From: JASEGV01 sp037443545
GTDB lineage: Bacteria > Bacteroidota > Ignavibacteria > UBA10030 > BY39
Length of the DNA stretch: 40,617 nt
Assembly: GCA_037443545.1 (NCBI GenBank)
Contig: JBBIOD010000009.1
Coordinates: forward strand, 1-40,617
Direction of reading: 5' to 3'
Below are positions 7,948-17,197 of the stretch, one piece after another. The notes under the pieces are model-generated. The model was not told the origin of the DNA. It saw only the letters and a program-made list of their open reading frames with translations, and made no database searches. A program made the position numbers and the translations under genes. How positions within the stretch are numbered: the stretch's first letter is position 1; each line of letters starts with the position of its first letter.

Positions 7948-8922
7948 TTAATAAAAATCTATTTCCGATGAGTCGCCGATGTTAATACGGCTGAAGGCGC
8001 CAATAACGACTGCTTTATTACCGATAAGAGAATTGTCTAACAACGATTTTTGTATTTCTGCTTCTTCGCTGACTATCGAGTTCCGAACTATTGAATCAAA
8101 TATTATTGCGTCATCAGCCACAGTGGTATATGGACCGATAATCGAAGCGCTGATTTTTGCTTTGGGCGAAATATAAACGGGCGGTATTATCACGATACCA
8201 TTGTTTTTTTCGATTGTCGATTTTTTATCTAACAAATGTTTGTTCGTCGAGAGAAGGGTTTCGGGTTTTCCGCAATCGTACCAACCTTCTACATCAAATG
8301 TAGAAATCTTCTCTCCGCTATCTATCATTTTTTGGATCGCATCGGTTAACTGAAACTCTCCCCGTGTCTTTATATTATTTTCAATAATATCTGAAACGCA
8401 TTTGAGTAAAAGTTTTGGATTTTTTATCCAATACAAACCTACTAAAGCCAAATTACTGGTTGGAACTTCGGGCTTCTCTATCAGTTTTGAGATTATTCCG
8501 TTTTGTGTTATAGCTACACCGAAGCGGCGCGGGTCATCAACATATTTTACACCTAACGAAGAATGTTGACCCGTAATCACCGGCTTGAGATCGACATCGA
8601 AGATTGTATCGCCTAATATTATCAAGACCGGTTCGTCAGGAATTGTAGCTTTCGACACATAAAGCGAATGTGCTAATCCTAAACGTTCTTCTTGTTCGAT
8701 GAAATCTACTTTCAGTTTGTAGTTCGATTTCACATAGCTGATAATTTTTTCTCCCATATAACCGATTACAATAGTAGCTTCATCGAATCCATCGTCGATT
8801 ATTTTATCTAATATGTGGCCTATAATGGGTTTTCCAGCAACGTTGAGAAGGACTTTGGGAAGCGTGTATGTATGTGGACGGAGGCGGCTTCCTTCTCCGG
8901 CAACGGGTATAATTGCGCGCAT
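7948..8922 (-). CDS. Sugar-1-phosphate nucleotidyltransferase (RmlA/GlmU-N-like)
   Basis: A nucleotidyltransferase of 324 residues that activates a sugar-1-phosphate with an NTP. The N-terminus carries the signature AGEGSRLRPHTYTLPKVLL (G-x-G-x-R-L-R-P and the catalytic PK), and LGDTIFDVD near residue 110 provides a metal-binding Asp. After about residue 240 the sequence becomes isoleucine-rich with hexapeptide-like periodicity (KISASIIGPYTTVADDAII), indicating a short left-handed beta-helix. This resembles the archaeal/Chlorobi 'glucose-1-phosphate thymidylyltransferase' group; the exact sugar and nucleotide cannot be told. AAGGAAAT gives a good Shine-Dalgarno before the ATG. It is the first gene of a short transcript with metK and ahcY, an unexpected pairing of sugar activation with the SAM cycle. 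Confidence 0.9.
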   Translation of the reverse strand: MRAIIPVAGEGSRLRPHTYTLPKVLLNVAGKPIIGHILDKIIDDGFDEATIVIGYMGEKIISYVKSNYKLKVDFIEQEERLGLAHSLYVSKATIPDEPVLIILGDTIFDVDLKPVITGQHSSLGVKYVDDPRRFGVAITQNGIISKLIEKPEVPTSNLALVGLYWIKNPKLLLKCVSDIIENNIKTRGEFQLTDAIQKMIDSGEKISTFDVEGWYDCGKPETLLSTNKHLLDKKSTIEKNNGIVIIPPVYISPKAKISASIIGPYTTVADDAIIFDSIVRNSIVSEEAEIQKSLLDNSLIGNKAVVIGAFSRINIGDSSEIDFY

Positions 8923-8981
8923 TATTTCCTTATAGTTAATTAAACGGCAATAATATATGCAATTCCTTGATAGATTTCAAA

Positions 8982-10928
8982 TTATTTCTTTACTCGATTA
9001 ACAAATGCCTGTATTATTTCTTTTGTAACATTGTTCTGCACAAATGCCACTATGAATAAATTATCAGGATTTATTAGATGTTTCTTTTCTTTAAATACTT
9101 TCCGGTTAACACGCTTCTCCATCGAATCCAAATAATTTTTTAAGGAATCCTCAATTTGATTCAGATTTATTTTGGTTGAATAAGAAAGCTCCTTCTTATT
9201 TCCGAATGCGAGCCCTTCGGGTGAGGGGAACATCTTCCTAACAACGAACCTATGCTCGGCAACAGTGTTGTATCCTTTGTAGTGGACTTTTTCTTCAGCT
9301 AAAACTATATGTAACCGTAAATCGTTCGTGTTTATTTCAGATGTAGAAGAATTACAGCTTACTGATAAGTTTTTCTTTTTGATAGAACTTTTTAAGGAGA
9401 TGTTTGCTTTCGGATCGTTTGATAAATATTTTTCGATTGTGGAGGTAAATAGATTGAACCTGCTCCTTGCTACTGCCTTGTTGCCTCCTGCCAATGTTTT
9501 TTCCGTCCCTTCAATAATCGATGTTGGTGTGCTGTTCACTCCGTAGAACCTCGCACGTGCCTCCGTATCCGAGTTAGTCATCGGGTCGGGGGCGGGAATG
9601 TGCAGGTGATATTCTAAAACTGCGAGTGTGTTCGAATCGTATCTCTCAATCAATTTATCGTAAGCATAATCTGCAGCCAAGCAAGGACGGCATTCGGAAC
9701 CTGTAAATAATTCAGCGAGGACAACTTTTTTGTTCCCTTCAGGTTTTTTAAAATGTGTTACTTCAAAATTTTCTGTTTTAAGTATTTCAGCTTTAATTAT
9801 TTCGTCGAGTTCCGGACCGTGAACATACAAAACAGGATGCAGAGCTTTTAGACGCTCCATAATATTTTCCGGCGAGAAAGTCAGAACACCTGCCAAGTAT
9901 GAATCGAACGCTTTTTTATTTTCGCCAACCTGTTCGTATGCTTTACCTAAATAAAAATACAAATCTGTATCGTAGGGTGTGCTATATTTGATTGCTCGAT
10001 TTAGATTGTCGATACCGGTTTTATAATCCCCGCGGATAACATTAACTACTCCGAGTGTCGTATATCGGTTGGATTCTTGCTCGAAAGAAGTATTCGCATC
10101 TATTGCATCCACACCTGCGTTTGCTAACGCATAAGCTTCATCCAGCAGTCTGCCTCCGCCTGATTGTTTTACCAAACCGAGTGCAACTATTGAGCGGGCA
10201 ACATTAATATCCGTTGCGGCTTTTAAATACTCGTCGGCAGCGGCTTTGTAAATATCGGACTTTGTAAATTGTAATTTTTCTCTCTGAAATATCTGATCGA
10301 GCAACTTCGTAGCCTCTTCATGCCCGAAGAATGAAGTCCGCGCCATCAGACGTAACCCGTCGTGGAGCAAATTGTTTTTATACATATATAAAGCGAGGTT
10401 AAAATAATACTCTCTAAAATTCGGGTCCCACTCTCTCTCTTTAGGATAGATAGCGAGTGCCTGACGCTGAGTTTCGAGAGCTCGAGTGTATTCGCCCAGT
10501 TTGAAATAAACACGAGCTTTTGTATCCATAAACGGAACACGTTTACGACCTTGAGCTTTTTCGTATTCTTCATTAGCTACTGTCGAATAAGCCAATGCTG
10601 AATCTAACCAAAAACCAGACGCGGCTAAATTGTAAGCAACTCGGTTGTAGATTGTGGCAATATCGACAGCATTTTTAATTAACTCCTGAGCTTTTTGCAT
10701 CACCAATACTGAATCTTTTGTTTCTAAGGATGCGAGGAATATTGAAGACCGAACCGTTTCAGCATTGTCGATTGTGGGATACTCATTAAGTAATGCATCC
10801 AATGCTTTTATTTTTTGTAACGGATCTTTGATTGAAACGGCAGCCGTGTAAAGCAAGTCGGTGTTATTCTGTGCAAAAGCGAAAGAGCTTACAAGTAGGA
10901 ACTGAAGTATTAAAAATATTTTTAACAT
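8982..10928 (-). CDS. Secreted TPR protein with C-terminal thioredoxin-like domain
   Basis: An exported protein of 648 residues. It begins with a signal peptide (MLKIFLILQFLLVSSFAFAQ, cleavage likely after Ala/Gln near 20). Residues from about 30 to 350 are helical with TPR-like repeats, the clearest being DLYFYLGKAYEQVGENKKAFDSYLAGVL. A thioredoxin-fold domain follows (about 400-510) with ELFTGSECRPCLAADYAYDKL, a CxxC pair (Cys413/Cys416), and NSTPTSII as the cis-proline loop. This layout resembles Omp28-type thioredoxin domains of Bacteroidota. I prefer ATG at 10928; a TTG at 10934 would only add two residues before the signal peptide. The redox partner is unknown. It is probably periplasmic or outer-membrane associated. 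Confidence 0.8.
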   Translation of the reverse strand: MLKIFLILQFLLVSSFAFAQNNTDLLYTAAVSIKDPLQKIKALDALLNEYPTIDNAETVRSSIFLASLETKDSVLVMQKAQELIKNAVDIATIYNRVAYNLAASGFWLDSALAYSTVANEEYEKAQGRKRVPFMDTKARVYFKLGEYTRALETQRQALAIYPKEREWDPNFREYYFNLALYMYKNNLLHDGLRLMARTSFFGHEEATKLLDQIFQREKLQFTKSDIYKAAADEYLKAATDINVARSIVALGLVKQSGGGRLLDEAYALANAGVDAIDANTSFEQESNRYTTLGVVNVIRGDYKTGIDNLNRAIKYSTPYDTDLYFYLGKAYEQVGENKKAFDSYLAGVLTFSPENIMERLKALHPVLYVHGPELDEIIKAEILKTENFEVTHFKKPEGNKKVVLAELFTGSECRPCLAADYAYDKLIERYDSNTLAVLEYHLHIPAPDPMTNSDTEARARFYGVNSTPTSIIEGTEKTLAGGNKAVARSRFNLFTSTIEKYLSNDPKANISLKSSIKKKNLSVSCNSSTSEINTNDLRLHIVLAEEKVHYKGYNTVAEHRFVVRKMFPSPEGLAFGNKKELSYSTKINLNQIEDSLKNYLDSMEKRVNRKVFKEKKHLINPDNLFIVAFVQNNVTKEIIQAFVNRVKK

Positions 10929-10967
10929 GAACAAAGTTTATCCATTTAATTATTAGTTTTGTTTAAA

Positions 10968-10995
10968 ATATTAGATTTTTCGGTGATAAAAACAA
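10968..10995 (-). promoter_or_regulatory. Candidate sigma70-like promoter for the TPR-thioredoxin gene
   Basis: On the minus strand TTGTTT (10990-10995), a 16-base spacer and TAATAT (10968-10973) sit about 34 bases before the preferred ATG. They lie in the 94-base gap after the sulfatase gene, one of the longer gaps in this part of the strand. Weak but correctly placed. Confidence 0.35.
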
Positions 10996-11022
10996 ATTGC
11001 ACAACAATTGTAACGATTCAGA

Positions 11023-12978
11023 TTAACGTGAGTGATAAACTTTGTTATTCCGGAGTAAGAAAGTTGAAACCTGCAGATATGATAACATTTCCCTCCTTAA
11101 AGCGTCGGCAACTTTTAAATTCATATTTAATTTATTTTCGTTCAAATATCTATCGGTTTTATAATTATATAATGCGATATTTTTGTCGAAATCGCCCACC
11201 AGCAGCCAATCTCCTCTAATCCAGCCGTGCAAACCGCCGCTCGGGAGATATGCAAAGCCATCGTTGCCGGCAACCGCCGAAATTCCAAGCGATGAGTGTG
11301 TTGTTTGCATTTTTAATAAATCAATAATCGTGGGTAGAATATCTACCTGACTGTGAACCGAAGAAATAACGGACTGATTGATGAATGCTGGTGAATAAAG
11401 TAAACAAGGGATCTTGAAAAGTTCATAAATATTTTTTTCTCTTGTCCCCTCAGCATGATCCGCGGTTATAATAAAGAGTGTATTCCGAAAATATTCTGCC
11501 TTCTCCGCTTCCTCAAAAAATTTGCCTAAACTCCAATCCGAATATCTTAATGAATTTAAAAATTTGTGATTGGCGATAGTCGAATCGTAAACTGCATATT
11601 CTTTAGATGGCAATGCATAGGGTGCGTGCGATGAAAGGGAAATCACTAAACCTAAAAACGGTTGTTTTATTTTATTGAACTCTTCATTTGATCTCTCAAA
11701 GACGAAATGATCGAAAATTCCCCACGTGCCGTCGTCTTTTACTTTGTTCAAATCGAAATCAGACTTTGAAATATAAGTTTCAAAGCCCGCCAATTTAGAA
11801 AATGCCTCAAAGCCCATCGAACCGGCACGCGCCCCGTGAAGAAAAATAGTGCTGTAACCCTTTTCCTTTAGTATCACACCCAAAGGACGCAGAAAATTTT
11901 GCTCTATCGGGCTTCCCAATATATCGTCGTAAACAACGTTTGGAATTGAACCGACAACTCCCTGAATCCCTTGAATCGTTCTTTGTCCTGCTGCAAAGAA
12001 ATTCGAGAAAAAAATACCCTTGTTCATCAGTTTTCGAAACTCGGGCATCGGGAAAGGTTTGATTGTTTCGAGTTCGTCAAAATTCCCGGGCCAACTTTCC
12101 ATTATTATGATTACTACATTCAGTATTTTTTGGTGTTTAGTTTCTGGGAGCGTTTGCCTCATCAATGGATATTCTTCATCTAAATAAATTTCGTTCGGAC
12201 TTTTTAGTAAAGCTCTAATCGATTTTATGGCTTCTTTCATCGGAATAAAATTATAAGATTGAATATCCCCTCTGTTCAAAGTCCGTAATGTTGTGAAAAC
12301 GGCATTCAACGAGAGATGCCCTAAAGCAAGATTATCGCTTCTAAAAGCATAACTTTCGCGAAGTGGCTTCAATTGGAAACCACCCCGTATCGAAATAACT
12401 ATCACACAAATCAATAAAACAAAATAGATTATATCGTTGACAATTCCTTTGTAAGAAGAGCTTTTATATTTTCCAAAAAATTTAAACCAAAAATATCCGA
12501 ACAAAATAACTACAGCAACTGCAATAATTAAAGGAACGATATAATCGTTTAGAATAATCGTTATTAATTCGGGGATTGATTTAAAGAGGTTAAATATTTC
12601 GTAAGAGATGCGCCGTTTTGCGTAGGGATAATAGAAAATATCTCCCAACGATAGAATGATGGAAGCAATAATAAAAAGAAATAATAAACTGATTATTGAA
12701 ATTTTGTAGTAGCGTTTGAATTTAAATCTACCGGGTAAATTAAGAAACAGCAAAAACAATCCACCCACCAACAGAGTTGAAGCTAAATCAAAACGTAAGC
12801 CGATTAAAAACGATAACCCGATCTCACTAAGCGGTACACCATAATATTGCTGCGAGTAAAGAATGTAAAACATAAATCTAAGCAGTGTGAAAATAAACAT
12901 CATTAAAAGCAATACTTTTACCGAAAGAATGATGTTTTGATGCGGCAATAAAATTTCAAAACGAGATTTATTTTTCAT
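11023..12978 (-). CDS. LtaS-like membrane phosphotransferase/sulfatase
   Basis: A 651-residue membrane enzyme of the alkaline phosphatase superfamily. Five hydrophobic helices (about 17-40, 55-80, 92-113, 145-167, 180-198) precede an extracytoplasmic sulfatase-type domain (about 285-600). Metal and catalytic positions can be picked out: Glu294 in IIMESW, the likely nucleophile Thr334 in GQRTIQGI, His451 in SLSSHAPY, and Asp507/His508 in ITADHAEG. LtaS-family enzymes transfer phosphoglycerol from phosphatidylglycerol. In Gram-negative bacteria relatives modify periplasmic glucans or lipid A with phosphoglycerol or phosphoethanolamine. A GT-C glycosyltransferase gene lies 11 bases upstream, so the two probably decorate the same envelope glycan (inference). 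Family certain, substrate unknown. Confidence 0.88.
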   Translation of the reverse strand: MKNKSRFEILLPHQNIILSVKVLLLMMFIFTLLRFMFYILYSQQYYGVPLSEIGLSFLIGLRFDLASTLLVGGLFLLFLNLPGRFKFKRYYKISIISLLFLFIIASIILSLGDIFYYPYAKRRISYEIFNLFKSIPELITIILNDYIVPLIIAVAVVILFGYFWFKFFGKYKSSSYKGIVNDIIYFVLLICVIVISIRGGFQLKPLRESYAFRSDNLALGHLSLNAVFTTLRTLNRGDIQSYNFIPMKEAIKSIRALLKSPNEIYLDEEYPLMRQTLPETKHQKILNVVIIIMESWPGNFDELETIKPFPMPEFRKLMNKGIFFSNFFAAGQRTIQGIQGVVGSIPNVVYDDILGSPIEQNFLRPLGVILKEKGYSTIFLHGARAGSMGFEAFSKLAGFETYISKSDFDLNKVKDDGTWGIFDHFVFERSNEEFNKIKQPFLGLVISLSSHAPYALPSKEYAVYDSTIANHKFLNSLRYSDWSLGKFFEEAEKAEYFRNTLFIITADHAEGTREKNIYELFKIPCLLYSPAFINQSVISSVHSQVDILPTIIDLLKMQTTHSSLGISAVAGNDGFAYLPSGGLHGWIRGDWLLVGDFDKNIALYNYKTDRYLNENKLNMNLKVADALRREMLSYLQVSTFLLRNNKVYHSR

Positions 12979-12989
12979 TCAAATAAGTA

Positions 12990-14465
12990 TTAATAAATTT
13001 TGAAGATATAACATGTGCGCGATTTGTTGAACTTTGGATTCAATTTATGAGCTATGAAATCGCCAAGACTTGGCTTGATGGTTTTTTCTAACACAAACTT
13101 TCTCTCCATTATTTTTTCTAAATCATTTTTGTCTTGTTCCAACGAGTCAGTATATAATACACAGTAGTTGAATATCATTTCTTGTTGTTGCAGTTTTTTT
13201 TTATCATCAACGATATTAATAGGAATTGTTTTCCCAAGATAGTAATCGGGCACCAAAAACGAATAACTGAATTGAGCAATCAAAACACCTGCAGCATCCT
13301 GTTTATCATTGATGTAGACGAGTGGTTCGACGCGGTCTTTCTTTCCGTAATGGAAAATAAAAAACACCATTAAAATTGTGTTAAACACCCAAAAATAAAT
13401 CCAGTTGTATTTATAAATTTTTGATAGATTTATTTTTTGAAACCACTGTCTCATACTATTAAATCCTGCGAGCGCTAAAATGATTAAAATCGGAATAATT
13501 GGAAGTAAAAACCTCTCCTGCTTATTTTCGATAACACTATGAGCGATTAAAAAAGCCAACACCGAAATTCCGAGTATAATAAATGTCTTACCTCCCCTGA
13601 CTGCAGAAATTAGAAAAAGAATAGAGAAGGGTGGAATGAAAGTAGCTAAAAGTGTTAACAGATAACGCAAAGGAGGACCTGCCGGATAACCATCGGACTT
13701 GATGATGCTGTTATAATCGTTTAATATAAAACCGTAATTTTGAGAAAATGAGTAACCGAATTCTCCGTTCACATATAAATTACTCAACGACTGCAAGAAA
13801 ATAATTACAAGAAACCCGAATATAAATAAGAACGAAAGCTTACGGCTGCTTTTAGTAATTATAATACCAATCGCAAATGGAACAACAAACGATATAAGGG
13901 GAAATCTAAGTATTAACGCCACCCCAATGAATATTCCCGATAGAAATAAGAATAAATTTTTATTTTCCTTTTCAAATCGGATAAAATACCAAAACGACGC
14001 AAGCAAAGGAATTTGACAAATCACTTCTTCGAACTGATGAACCGAGAAAATTGGCATTACAAAAAATGCAGTCATAAACAACCCGCCAATAGCAGCGCTC
14101 CGTTTATCCACTTTAGCTTCTAAAATTTTAAAGACGAGATAAATACCGATAACTGAAAATAAACCGTGAGCAAGTCGAATAAAGAGCATTTCAGTATCAG
14201 GGGAAGTTACACCGAAAACCCGCACGATTTGCATAATGAGCGACACGATGAAAGGATACAAAACCGAATCTTTAAAATCGTCGGGCAGTCCCGCCATTGA
14301 CGGGAAGCCGCTTGCAAGCAAATCAGCATCGATCACTAAATTGTGATGGTCGTCGAGGGTAAGAAATCCTTTGCTAAAAAATGAAGCAATAATACGCAGA
14401 ATAATTCCGAAAATAATAAGTATAACGAGTGGATATTTTTCAAAAAGTCTTTTCATTTCAAACAT
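12990..14465 (-). CDS. GT-C fold integral-membrane glycosyltransferase
   Basis: A polytopic membrane protein of 491 residues with roughly 10-12 hydrophobic helices. The first extracytoplasmic loop carries the acidic pair FLTLDDHHN (about residues 33-41), the position where GT-C enzymes hold their catalytic Asp. A later ENKQERFLLPIIP segment resembles the HKExRFxxP motif of the GT22 mannosyltransferases, and the overall layout also fits GT39/GT83. Such enzymes use polyprenyl-phosphate sugars. The C-terminal 120 residues form a soluble domain. The gene is followed after 11 bases by the LtaS-like gene and is divergent from the GT2 gene, suggesting one envelope-glycan locus. A second ATG three codons in could equally be the start; neither has a good ribosome site. 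Confidence 0.8.
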   Translation of the reverse strand: MFEMKRLFEKYPLVILIIFGIILRIIASFFSKGFLTLDDHHNLVIDADLLASGFPSMAGLPDDFKDSVLYPFIVSLIMQIVRVFGVTSPDTEMLFIRLAHGLFSVIGIYLVFKILEAKVDKRSAAIGGLFMTAFFVMPIFSVHQFEEVICQIPLLASFWYFIRFEKENKNLFLFLSGIFIGVALILRFPLISFVVPFAIGIIITKSSRKLSFLFIFGFLVIIFLQSLSNLYVNGEFGYSFSQNYGFILNDYNSIIKSDGYPAGPPLRYLLTLLATFIPPFSILFLISAVRGGKTFIILGISVLAFLIAHSVIENKQERFLLPIIPILIILALAGFNSMRQWFQKINLSKIYKYNWIYFWVFNTILMVFFIFHYGKKDRVEPLVYINDKQDAAGVLIAQFSYSFLVPDYYLGKTIPINIVDDKKKLQQQEMIFNYCVLYTDSLEQDKNDLEKIMERKFVLEKTIKPSLGDFIAHKLNPKFNKSRTCYIFKIY

Positions 14466-14507
14466 AATTTTTTATATTAAAGCAAAAATTAAAAAGATTT
14501 CCAAATT

Positions 14508-15371
14508 ATGAAAGTCAGCGGCTTTACTATCCTCCGTAATGGTTCAAAATACGAATATCCTTACATCGAATCGATAAAGTCTATTTTGCCAATCTGCGAT
14601 GAATTTATTGTTGCTGTTGGCGATTCGGAGGATGATACTTTGCAACAGATTGAATCGCTGAACGAAGCGAAAGTAAAAATAATAAGAACAGTTTGGGACG
14701 AAAGTTTGCGAACAGGCGGAAAAATTTTAGCTCAACAAACCGACATTGCTTTAACGTATATTACAGGCGACTGGGGAATTTATCTGCAAGCCGACGAAAT
14801 TATTCACGAAAAATATTTACCAACAATTCAAACGGCTATGCAAGATAATTTCCAAAAAAAAGAAGTAGAAGGATTACTCTTAAAATACAAACACTTTTAT
14901 GGAAGTTACGATTGTGTCGCAAATTCAAGGAACTGGTATCGTCATGAAATTCGTGTAATTAGAAACGGTATCGGTGTGAAATCATGGAAAGATGCTCAGG
15001 GATTTAGAATCGATCGAAGGAAAATGTTCGTGAAAGCTGTAGATGCTTATGTTTACCACTATGGCTGGGTGAAGCATCCGAAAGTTATGCAAGAAAAAAT
15101 AAAATCGTTCAACAAACTTTGGCACGACGATGAGTGGATGAAAAAAAATATTCCAGTACAACCTGAGTTTGATTATTCTACGATCGATTCGATAGAAAAA
15201 TTTACAGAAACACACCCGAAAGTGATGACAGAAAGGATATTAAAATACAACTGGAGTTTCATCCCACCTGAAGATTGTAAACAAAAAATAAAATACCGGT
15301 TGCTTCGAAATATTGAAGAAATGACTGGCCTGAGCATCGGGGAGTACCGGAACTTCAGACGTATTAGTTAA
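14508..15371 (+). CDS. Glycosyltransferase family 2 protein
   Basis: A soluble GT-A fold glycosyltransferase of 287 residues and the only plus-strand gene in the window. The N-terminus reads GFTILRNGSKYEYPYIESIKSILP followed by CDEFIVAVGDSEDDT, the nucleotide-sugar site, and QADEIIHEKY (about residues 97-106) is the DxD-equivalent metal site. The C-terminal third is basic and aromatic with no membrane helix. It belongs to a GT2 group common in Bacteroidota-type genomes; donor and acceptor are unknown. It is divergent from the GT-C gene across only 42 AT-rich bases, and its stop lies 2 bases from the stop of the convergent msbA-like gene, so it is wedged between two minus-strand units. No Shine-Dalgarno is visible. 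Confidence 0.88.
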   Translation: MKVSGFTILRNGSKYEYPYIESIKSILPICDEFIVAVGDSEDDTLQQIESLNEAKVKIIRTVWDESLRTGGKILAQQTDIALTYITGDWGIYLQADEIIHEKYLPTIQTAMQDNFQKKEVEGLLLKYKHFYGSYDCVANSRNWYRHEIRVIRNGIGVKSWKDAQGFRIDRRKMFVKAVDAYVYHYGWVKHPKVMQEKIKSFNKLWHDDEWMKKNIPVQPEFDYSTIDSIEKFTETHPKVMTERILKYNWSFIPPEDCKQKIKYRLLRNIEEMTGLSIGEYRNFRRIS

Positions 15372-15373
15372 GG

Positions 15374-17197
15374 TTACAGCCTAAACTGCAATTCATACAG
15401 CTTCTTAAACAAACCCTCCTCTGTAATTAACTCAGCGAACTTCCCGATCTGAACTATTCCTCCCTTTTCCATAACTACAACTCTATCGGCATTCTGAATA
15501 GTTGAGAAGCGGTGAGCGATAACAAAGCTAGTTCGGTTTTTCATCAACCGTTCTAACGCTTCCTGAACTAACATTTCAGATTCCGGATCGAGTGATGACG
15601 TTGCCTCGTCGAGTATCAGAATCGGCGGATTTTTCAAAACAGCCCGTGCAATAGCCAGTCGTTGACGCTCGCCACCCGATAGTTTTATCCCCCGGTCGCC
15701 GATTGTAGTATCGTACCTGTTTTGCATTTTCTCGATGAAGAAATGTGCGTTAGCTATTTTGGCTGCTTCAATTATTTTTTGGATTGGAACATCTTTAACT
15801 CCGTATCCGATATTTGCTGCGATTGTATCGTTAAACAAGATGGTTTCTTGCGTTACAATTCCCATCAGATCGCGAAGCGAATCCTGAGTTACATTTTTTA
15901 AATTAATTCCATCGATAAAAATATTTCCTTCAACAGGGTCGTAAAATCTTGGTACCAAATCGACAAGTGTAGATTTTCCCGCACCGCTCGGTCCTACGAT
16001 GGCAATCACTTCCCCCTTTCTAACTTTCAGATTTATATTTTTTAAAACTAACGATGTGGTATCGTATTTGAAAGAAACATCATCAAAGGTAATTGTATCT
16101 TTAAACTCTTTCAGCTCGGTTGCATTTGGCAAGTCGATTATTCTTGGTTTAATATCCAAAACTGCGAACACTCTTTCGCCGGCAGCGGTGCCTTCTTTCA
16201 CAGTATTAAAAACTTGTGTAACAATTTTAATCGGTTGGAGTGTAGTTATCAAAACCGTGAGATAAAAAATAAACTGTCCTGCCGTCATTGGACTTGTTTT
16301 ATCGATAATAGCCGAACCGCCAAACCACATCACGATTACAGCGATAACAATTCCTGAGTATTCGCTGAAGGGGGCTGAAATATTTCTTAGTCTTTGCAGC
16401 TTCACAAAAATTTTGTACAACCGCGAGGTGTGGGTTTCGAATTTTTCGATTTCGTGTTTTTCCATTTTGAATGCTTTAATTACACGCACTCCCGATATGC
16501 TTTCGTCTATCAAAGATGTAATTTCTGAAAGTTTTTCTTGAAAAAGCAAGCTGTATTTTTTAAGTTTTTCACCAATCCTACCGATAATATAACCGACGAC
16601 TGGAGTAACAATAAGAATTGTAAGTGTTAACTGCCAGTTGAAAATAAAAAGGATAACCGTGCTAACAACAATTGTGAGGGGGTCGCGAAAAAAAGAGCCT
16701 AATAAAGCCATAATAGATTCTGTAATCATACGAACATCGTTCATCACGATGCTGATTAACCGCCCCTTCTTGGTTGCCATAAAAAAATGGAGCGAAAGTT
16801 TATGCAAATGACGATGGAGTTCGTTTCGAATATCGCGTAGTATTGCTTGCTCGATAGCCGCATTCATAAACATTTGCATATAAGCGGTAAGATTCTTCAA
16901 TAAAAAACCAACTGCAATAAATGCACACACATAAAACAACGCCTCTTTTTTAGGATATTGTCCTAAGGTGTGATACAACCAACCCATCAACTGATCTTTG
17001 ATATTCCCTTTTGTGAAGTCGATTTGAACCTCCGCAGCAGATTGCGTTACATCGGTGAAGATTACATCGATTAGCGGAACGACCATTGCGAGCGAAAATA
17101 TATTCAAAACAACATAAAGAAGCATCGAAAATATCAGCAGCAATACAGTTTTTTTATAAGGAAGTAAATACTTAAGTATTCTTAAAAAAGTTTTCAT
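15374..17197 (-). CDS. msbA: MsbA-type ABC exporter (fused TMD-NBD)
   Basis: A 607-residue half-transporter expected to dimerise and flip a lipid (lipid A core or another glycolipid) across the inner membrane. Six hydrophobic helices occupy about residues 15-330. The ATPase domain shows Walker A GPSGAGKST (402-410), the Q-loop Gln450, the signature LSGGERQR (from 506), Walker B ILILDE (526-531) and the switch His562. Its ATG overlaps the aspartate kinase stop by four bases (ATGA), so translation is coupled to the upstream gene. It also abuts the GT2 gene end-to-end, close to the envelope glycan genes, which fits export of a lipid-linked product. MsbA versus a generic lipid or multidrug exporter cannot be separated by sequence alone. 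Confidence 0.88.
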   Translation of the reverse strand: MKTFLRILKYLLPYKKTVLLLIFSMLLYVVLNIFSLAMVVPLIDVIFTDVTQSAAEVQIDFTKGNIKDQLMGWLYHTLGQYPKKEALFYVCAFIAVGFLLKNLTAYMQMFMNAAIEQAILRDIRNELHRHLHKLSLHFFMATKKGRLISIVMNDVRMITESIMALLGSFFRDPLTIVVSTVILFIFNWQLTLTILIVTPVVGYIIGRIGEKLKKYSLLFQEKLSEITSLIDESISGVRVIKAFKMEKHEIEKFETHTSRLYKIFVKLQRLRNISAPFSEYSGIVIAVIVMWFGGSAIIDKTSPMTAGQFIFYLTVLITTLQPIKIVTQVFNTVKEGTAAGERVFAVLDIKPRIIDLPNATELKEFKDTITFDDVSFKYDTTSLVLKNINLKVRKGEVIAIVGPSGAGKSTLVDLVPRFYDPVEGNIFIDGINLKNVTQDSLRDLMGIVTQETILFNDTIAANIGYGVKDVPIQKIIEAAKIANAHFFIEKMQNRYDTTIGDRGIKLSGGERQRLAIARAVLKNPPILILDEATSSLDPESEMLVQEALERLMKNRTSFVIAHRFSTIQNADRVVVMEKGGIVQIGKFAELITEEGLFKKLYELQFRL

